Made by a program: the position numbers and the translations under genes
NCBI GenBank assembly: GCA_964017065.1
Contig: OZ024783.1
Coordinates: 18,885,752 to 18,949,751 of the forward strand
Source of the DNA: Haliclona indistincta
Taxonomy: Eukaryota; Porifera; Demospongiae; Haplosclerida; Chalinidae
DNA: 64,000 nucleotides
Reading direction: 5' to 3'
The notes under the pieces: model-generated
The model's input: the letters and a program-made list of their open reading frames with translations, nothing else
Database searches by the model: none
What the model was told of the DNA's origin: nothing
Part shown: one piece after another, positions 57,635-64,000 of the stretch
Position numbering within the stretch: position 1 is the stretch's first letter
Layout: the number at the start of each line of letters is the position of its first letter

Positions 57635-59252
57635 TCCAGGGAAGAGATGGTCAGGCGGTGGTGGGGAAGGTAGGAGCAGCCTTGGAAGACAAGAAGGAGT
57701 ACCAGCAGATGTTATCAAAAGGAAGGAGGAGGAAGGTGGAGGGTAGCGGTGATCAGCTTCGTGAGGTGAGTCCTTCTGACAATTAGAATAATGGTGGCTA
57801 CCAAATCGCACAGCAACAACTACAGCTTGAGAGAGCCAGAGAGGTTGAGCGGCGACTGATGACAGAGCTTCAGCAACTGACTAGAGAGAAGGAACAAGTG
57901 ACTAGAGAGAAGGAACGAGTGACTAGAGACAAGGAACAAGTGACTAGAGAGAAGGAACAGGTGACTAGAGAGAAGGAACATGTGACTAGAGAGAAGAAAC
58001 AGGTTTTCAATGCTAGTCGTACAACTTACTACCATGTGCAATGAAGTTATGAAAACTTCAATGCTTTTTTGCATGACATGTTAATTTGTGACATTCCTTT
58101 CTGGTTCCGATCCTTTCATGCGTCTTTGTAGAACGAGCAACAGATGAGAAAAGTCCAGGAATTGATCACTAGAGAGAACCAGAAGCTCCAGCAGGCACAG
58201 CAAGAGGTAATCAAGCTACACAAAGAAACCTAGTAAAAACTTTAGCTCTCACCTCTTGTAGGCACGAGAGAGAGAGCAGCAACTGATGAGAGAGAGAGAT
58301 CAACTAGTGAGAGAGAAGGAGGAGTTAGTGAGAGAGAAGGAGGAGCTCCAGTCAGCCAACTCTAGAGGACAGGAAGTGGTCCAGCAGCTCAGACAGCAGG
58401 TCAGTGATAGTGATATCATTGTAAAATGGTCACTCTCATTCCCATCAGCTGTCAGTTATGAGCATTGCTGAGGAGAGAGAGGAGCAGCCCCACTGGGTGG
58501 TGAGGAGAGAGGAGGTGGAGCTGACTGAGGAGGTGCTGGGCAAAGGAGGCTGGGGTGAAGTGAGGGTCGCCAAGTTCCGTGGTCTGCATGTAGCTGCAAA
58601 GTTCCTTCACGACGTAATCCTGTCCAATTACAATCGTCGACTGTTTGTACGAGAGATGACAATGGCTGCCAAGCTACGCCATCCTCACCTCCTGCTATTT
58701 ATCGGAGCCACGAGGGAGGGACAAGCCATCATACTAACAGAGCTGATGCCGACCAGCCTGCGCAAAGAGCTGGAAAAAGAAGTTGAGCTACCTCGAGTTC
58801 ACATCACCTCCATTAGCCAAGATGTTGGACGTGCTCTCTGCTACCTTCACCAATGGCAGCCCCACCCAATAATCCATCGTGACATCAGCAGTGCCAATGT
58901 TCTTCTTGAGCCTCTTGCCAATGGCTGCTGGCGAGCTAAGGTGTCCGACTATGTATCAGCCAACTTCATGAATCTCGTCTCCACCACCATCGGTCCTGGT
59001 AACCCAACCTATGCTGCTCCTGAGGCCATGTTTCCTCATCAACACTCACCCAAAATGGACGTGTATAGCTACGGTATCCTCCTAGTGGAGATGTGCCTCG
59101 GAGAGCTCCCTGAGTCCCAACCAGAACGTCGCCGAGAACAGATCCAGCGCATCCAGTGGGTCAGCATGGTCTCCCTCATTAGGAGGTGCACCAGTGAAAG
59201 ACCAGCTCACCGTCCCACCATGAGCAATGTCATGGACCTACTGGCTATATAG
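57635..59252 (+). CDS. Coiled-coil TKL-like kinase, copy B, with altered DFG
   Basis: Exons 57635-57765, 57814-58002, 58132-58206, 58262-58399 and 58449-59252, same splice sites as copy A. Exon 2 is 63 nt longer: six VTREKEQ-type heptads instead of three, so the coiled coil is extended by exactly three heptads. The kinase domain keeps GKGGWGEV, VAAK, HRDISSAN, YAAPE and DVYSYGILLVE, but reads SDYVSAN where copy A has SDYGSAN: the DFG glycine is valine. That glycine lets the metal-binding loop move in active kinases, so reduced or no activity is plausible. The last codons differ (LLAI instead of LLARI). No stop or frameshift. The 5' end is not found. Confidence 0.85.
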
Positions 59253-59957
59253 GATATAGAGCTGACTACACAAGATACTACTGTACAACAACATACTACA
59301 TGTAACTACTGTGCAGTGTGTGAACTGATGGTTTGTTTTTAACTATCTTAGCTTTTCTTATCAATTTTGATGCTCTCAAATGGTCATTCATATCAAATTA
59401 ACAAAACCTGACTTTACAAGTTCAAGTCACGAAACTAGATACACATGTTGGGTAGAGTAAGGTTATATTACTGTCATGAACTAAAAGTGAGGCTATGAAT
59501 ACTGGCTTCCAATTGATTATCGGACTTTTTAACGAAAATGCCTTCACTCTAGCTATTGCTAAAGTGATTGTAACTTTTTATCAGAACATTTCTACATCAT
59601 GACGTTAGTACCATCTTATAGTTCATGAAACTGGCTTTCACATGAAATGTTGTCAGGCTTCATTTTCAAAATTAATTAACAGGTCGACTTTGACTTAAAA
59701 GAACGCTGCCTGAATTTTTTGTTGTGAATGCATAATCATTATGCCACTCTATTGATCTATCATTTCTGCACTAGTGCCTGATGAGCTAATTAAGACCTAG
59801 CGCTATAGTCTGGATGACTATAATATAATTATAAGCAACTATACATTATTCGTGATGATACTACAATTCTAAAGAGTGTAGTATTCCGTTTTGATTCATA
59901 ACACATGTATATGTTATACCATGCCTACCCATGATGTATCACGAATACACGAAGCAA

Positions 59958-61252
59958 CTAGGCACCAAAGGTGCAGATGCCTCGGTGGAACATTTGACAT
60001 ACACAGTAACTGCAGCTATTATACCTTTCTGTACAGCAATCACAAAGCAATAGTTATGCTATCAGCTGAAGCCAATCAGTGCTGACCACAATTCAACTGG
60101 GCGTGTCTACAATGTTCAGTACTGCCCATGCATACTGAACACGAGCGAGATAGCTTCCATAGCTTGCTTACACAATTTCTCTGGACCAACGCTGCTATCC
60201 TGAAGTGAAATTCTAACTTTTCAGCTTCTAGGTAGTCAACTGTGGATAGTTTTGCCTTTGAAGAACTCCAGATCGCCAGCAACAGCCATGATAAATCGCG
60301 AGGGAGCAAATTGCGCCATAACTCATGAACTAAGCTTCATATGACGTTTTCACATGATTGAAAGCGAGATAATACCGTGTTCTACTTGCATTGCTAGTTT
60401 CAGAGCTTAACTTGCAGCGTGTGCCTACAAAACTTAACCAGGTGACGAGGTAACTCACGAACAGAGCCTTATAACCAAAATCCTTACAATTCATTTTCAA
60501 GCAAATATCGACTTTAGCTTGTGTTGCACGTTTCAGCGCTTAGTTTTCAGCGAGCGACGAGAAATCCTGCCGACAGACAGACAGACAGACAGACAGATAC
60601 ACACATACATACACAAACCGACTACCGTATAGTCTGGAGACCCGCACCTTTCGCATTAACAGGAAAGGGTCTGGTCGCTTCAGTACCAATCAGTTGTACC
60701 AGTGGAATTTAAATTACGTCACATTTTCACGTGTTAATTAGTAACAAAATGGCGGCAGTCAGTCTGCTGTTTTCTTTATCGATCTAGCTCACAAAATCGG
60801 CGGAAGAAGCAACCTTCGGTCAGCTTAAAAATTAAACTATGACATCTTATTCAAGCGGCAATGGAAGCAGGCAAAGCATAGACACTTTCTGTACCGTGTT
60901 TACAACCTAAGTTACAAAGTCGAGCGTACAAGCCAGCTCTAGCATTCTTACTTACAACCATTACGTTCAGTAGCTCGTTCGTGACATTTGCATGGTCACA
61001 ACAGGTGTACAGCGCGTTTACTGCAGCCAATACGGCGTGATTTCTAGGCGAACGTTCGTAGCTTATGAATATTCATTATTCATTGATTCTGCCGTGCGTT
61101 TCTGCAATCTGATTGGACCTCAAGAATCCCTGCGCTGTGGTACGGGTACTGTATGCTGAAGCGACCAGACCCTTTCCTGTTAATGCGAAAGGGGCGGGTC
61201 TCCAGACTAACTACCGTACCGTATGCCCCGTGGCTCCGCCCACCGAGGCATA
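59958..61252 (+). mobile_element. TGCCTCGG-family element inserted in block B
   Basis: Starts TAGGCACCAAAGGTGC-hairpin with GATGCCTCGGTGG, ends CCACCGAGGCATAA. Block A has the uninterrupted GAAGCAATAACTA at 5153-5165, the empty site; no clear target duplication, at most 3 bp. Contains a nested 9-bp-duplication MITE. Confidence 0.8.
60630..61209. mobile_element. 580-bp MITE, TIR TAGTCTGGAGACCCGC, 9-bp duplication
   Basis: Ends of about 54 bp are inverted; perfect duplication ACTACCGTA at 60621-60629 and 61210-61218. It shares TAGTCTGG tips and duplication length with 4246-4684. MULE-like (inferred). Confidence 0.9.
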
Positions 61253-61519
61253 ATAACTATTAATCCCGATGGCGTAGCATGAGTGATTAATGGTTATTGC
61301 TGAGTGTATTCATGATACACCACAGGTAGGCATGGTATAACTGCATGACTTGTACCATGGCAACCACAAGGCCCACTGATGTCTGTAGGCTTTTATAGGA
61401 TATAAATATAAGGGCGGCTTGCGCACTCTTCATAGTTTACAGGTGAGGTTGACTCACAACTCTCACCCCTTTCTAATTTTCTCTCTGGAAGGTAGATCAT
61501 TTTCTATGATCTTTTTTGC

Positions 61520-61653
61520 CCAGTGGGAGTCATGTGACTTCCCGTGGAATATCCAGATATACCACAGGAAATCACATGATTTTCCATAGAATATCCAGTT
61601 ATTCCACAGGATATCATGAGACTTTCCATGGTATATCTGAAATACACCACTGG
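61520..61653. mobile_element. CCAGTGG foldback MITE, block B copy (intact)
   Basis: Counterpart of 6984-7302 without the inner insertion. Ends CCAGTGG / CCACTGG; four near-palindromes around CATGTGA and CATGAGA. Confidence 0.65.
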
Positions 61654-62138
61654 CGGTGTCTTTGAAAATAAGGATTCCTGTGATACAAGTAAATTTACAT
61701 CACACCTGTTGTAGGCCTAGGAGGTGGGGCCCATTGTCAGCTTTGTTTTGAAGTTTGGCTACCATGCACTGCTAACAGACCAGGAAAGAGTTTGCTGAGA
61801 ATTTATATACCATTACGAACTAGACAAATTCATGAGACGAAGTGAGAAGAGAAAACAACAACATGAGACAAGACTACAAAACACTGGTAGACAATAACGA
61901 CCCTTCTTCTGAACCAGACAAAACTTCGCTTAAGTAATCTCCTTCTACAACCATACCTCATCCATGCACCTCTTTCTTCATCATAGCTCCTCCTGTCCCC
62001 TGCAGGGCTTGCCTCCTCATCCATTGTGGTTGAAAAGTAGCTTATTTAGAGGAGTAGTGAAATGTGACAGTAGTGAAGGCAATACAATTCGCCATTATTA
62101 AAGATTGCAGTGTATTAGTGTTATTATATGGTAGTATA

Positions 62139-62420
62139 GACATGACAACACAGCTACCCATGTGCACAGCTACTACCACTACACAGCTACCCACAGCTAC
62201 TGCCACTACACAGCTACCCACAGCTACTGCCACTACACAGCTACCCACAGCTACTGCCACTACACAGCTACCCACAGCTACTGCCACTACACAGCTAGCC
62301 ACAGCTACTGCCATTACACAGCTACCCACAGCTACTGCCACTACACAGCTACCCACAGCTACTGCCACTACACAGCTACCCACAGCTACTGCCACTACAC
62401 AGCTTCCCACAGCTACTAGT
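62139..62420 (+). repeat. 27-nt minisatellite encoding TTQLPTATA, about ten units
   Basis: Units CAGCTACCCACAGCTACTGC plus CACTACA. Block A has only about two units at 7795-7846. The frame from 62064 is open through the array and could be an exon, but start and splice sites are not convincing. Confidence 0.9.
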
Positions 62421-62489
62421 GACCACTCTAGAACACTCATGAGTTATAGCACATGAGAGTGTCCCTTCACTGTATGCTCCTCAATGCAG

Positions 62490-63088
62490 GTCCTCCTTCT
62501 CTCTCGGTGAAGCATCTAGTCACAGCATGCAGGAGAGTTACTGACTGGCACACACTGGGTCTACAGCTGGATCTCACTATGGATCAACTGGATGATCTAC
62601 ACATCACATACCGTGGCTACAGAGCTGACAGACTCAAGGCTGGGATGTTCAATGTGTGGTTAAAGAGCTCTCCCAGTGCATCTTGGAGTGACCTGATCAC
62701 AGCTTTGAGATAGCCAGTGATATTGCAGCAACACCATCATCAGGTAATGAACTGACTATCACACCTCATTGACACTGATACCACACTATAGTACGGAAAC
62801 CAGTCCCCAGTCAAGTACGAGAATCGGTTCCTAGACGATCACAATCACCTGATCCTAAACAGGATCAGGAATCTTCTCACCACACTTCATGATGATCATT
62901 GTATTATAGTAAGTATCACTGTATTATGTATAATATATTTATTTTGCTCCAATACAGCATATATCGACAAGGCTCCACCCACACCACTGCCTGGGTATAC
63001 TAGTAAGATCTCGAGTCATCTCCTCCTACCCTACTCACAGCATGATACCTCATACCAAACCACCACTGATGTGGAGCCCACCAGCTGA
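62490..63088 (+). pseudogene. Death-domain gene, copy B, disrupted
   Basis: Exons 62490-62743, 62792-62908 and about 62966-63088. The Death domain is intact up to helix 5 (LVTACRRVTDWHTLGLQL; MFNVWLKSSPSASWSDL), then a net 19-nt deletion gives ITALR-stop. The acceptor of exon 3, ACATAG in block A, reads TATATCG here, so AG is lost. The tail exon lacks the TGA seen in copy A. Damage in the two copies is therefore independent. A truncated Death-domain protein might still be made. Confidence 0.7.
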
Positions 63089-63979
63089 TCATCCTCTACT
63101 CAACACTAACCATTCTCTATACTAATCACTGGTCAATCCTACATCACTAACTGCCTATCTACTGTAATACAATTTTTGTATCATAAAATGCATCAACTTC
63201 AGTGATACATGTGTGGGCTAGTGGTCATGATAGGTTAGTGTAGATATCACTAACTACTGTATGTACAGTGGACACCATTGGAACTAACAGATGATCCATT
63301 ATAGTGAAGGTGTCTTCTGGTAAGAGGACTAGCTTTTATTACTAGATCTCAAGTCTAGAAACAGCTCTGTATGTACAGCAACAACCAGCTCTTCTCCTTG
63401 TCTTCACTAAGAACTGTTGCAACCTTCATTATACCATTGACTATACAGACTAACGATACCAGTCCCGGTTATGTCAGTCCGCTATATAGTCTATGAGTCA
63501 GTTATTAGTGTGATAATAGTTTGGTTTGATAGCACAGCTGACAATATATCCTATGATGCATTCAAACACCAACTATACTATAACACCTCATTCTCACTCC
63601 AGTCTCTTGGGCTTTATGTACCTTATCACACATCAGTGTTACTGTGAATTCTCTTTACATTACGAGTAAATTCACTCAAGATATGTAATGTAGCTCACTA
63701 TAGTGCTGTCCCACGATGACTGAGACTACACCTGAAGAAATCAAGGGACTCATTTCTCATCAACTCATTTCTTTTTTGTCAGCATAAGTAATAATTATTA
63801 ATAGCAGTAGAATTATAAATAAAGATTGTTATAGCCTATAATAGGATTTGGTGCTTGCAGTCTAGTCTGGGTTGATTTGTGCATGCTTTGCCACGCCCAT
63901 TAGCTCGTGTTTGTTTATCGTGTAGAGCACTATAGTATCATGATCAGTATACTGGATGATAGTAGACTAGTATCAGTGA
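63089..63979. other. Conserved spacer, block B counterpart of 8495-9384
   Basis: Non-coding; aligns with block A throughout. Confidence 0.55.
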
Positions 63980-64000
63980 ATGGAGCGACAACCAGCAGCA
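63980..64000 (+). CDS. Start of second CNG-channel-like gene, cut by window end
   Basis: ATGGAGCGACAACCAGCAGC translates to MERQPAA, identical to the start at 9385, in the same context. Whether this copy continues to a full channel cannot be seen. Confidence 0.7.

Noticed and set aside
62042..62456. 132-aa minus frame of VAVGSCVVA repeats and 85-aa frame of THSYCHYTA repeats
   Set aside because: Other-frame translations of the 27-nt minisatellite.

Overview
The window reads as animal nuclear DNA, most likely from a demosponge such as Amphimedon. This is inferred from gene content and structure, not from a database match. Introns are GT-AG and often only 51-56 nt long. Domain combinations include Death-domain, ankyrin, WW, TKL-type kinase and cyclic-nucleotide-gated-channel exons. 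The intergenic DNA is AT-rich and crowded with non-autonomous DNA transposons.

Layout. (1) 1 to about 10.8 kb, block A: a coiled-coil plus kinase gene, a Death-domain gene and the first exons of a CNG-type channel, with five or more transposon insertions between them. (2) 11.2-13.1 kb: a hairpin/foldback composite element. (3) 13.4-16.0 kb: a gene resembling SAMD3-like proteins, with a nested transposon in one intron. (4) 17.0-18.9 kb: a transposon with 8-bp target duplication carrying a Ulp1-tail/PHD-finger ORF. (5) 20-22.3 kb: LTR-element debris and a repeat-foldback-repeat structure. (6) 22.3-32.0 kb: an ankyrin-repeat gene whose first intron is almost entirely a 5.2-kb nested transposon of the same family as (4). 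(7) 32.5-37 kb: more nested elements. (8) 37.0-38.1 kb: a small unrecognised gene. (9) 38.6-49.8 kb: a Death-domain gene ending, within the visible part, in a WW domain whose two halves are separated by a 7.6-kb transposon-filled intron. (10) 49.8-57.2 kb: MITEs, degenerate gypsy-like gag and a second composite element. (11) 57.6-64.0 kb, block B: a second copy of the kinase, Death-domain and channel cluster, cut off at the window end just after the channel start codon.

Blocks A and B are a segmental duplication. Because they are paralogous, each acts as the empty site for insertions in the other, so transposon ends and target duplications can be read directly. Kinase B has an altered DFG motif and a longer heptad coiled coil. 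Both Death-domain copies are broken, by different lesions. The channel copy in block A stops after the second membrane segment.

The most unusual material is a set of composite elements (three copies of family F1, two full copies plus one terminus of family F2) that share one plan: a terminal hairpin, a subterminal inverted repeat around ATGTAGGGATGA, an AAGATGGCGGCTAC block, a pyrimidine microsatellite, and a long foldback at the other end. In the two full F2 copies the loop of the foldback lies in opposite orientations, which points to inversion between the arms. A third, commoner family (ATGCCTCGGTGG) has a related terminal design and forms a 4-kb array inside the WW intron.
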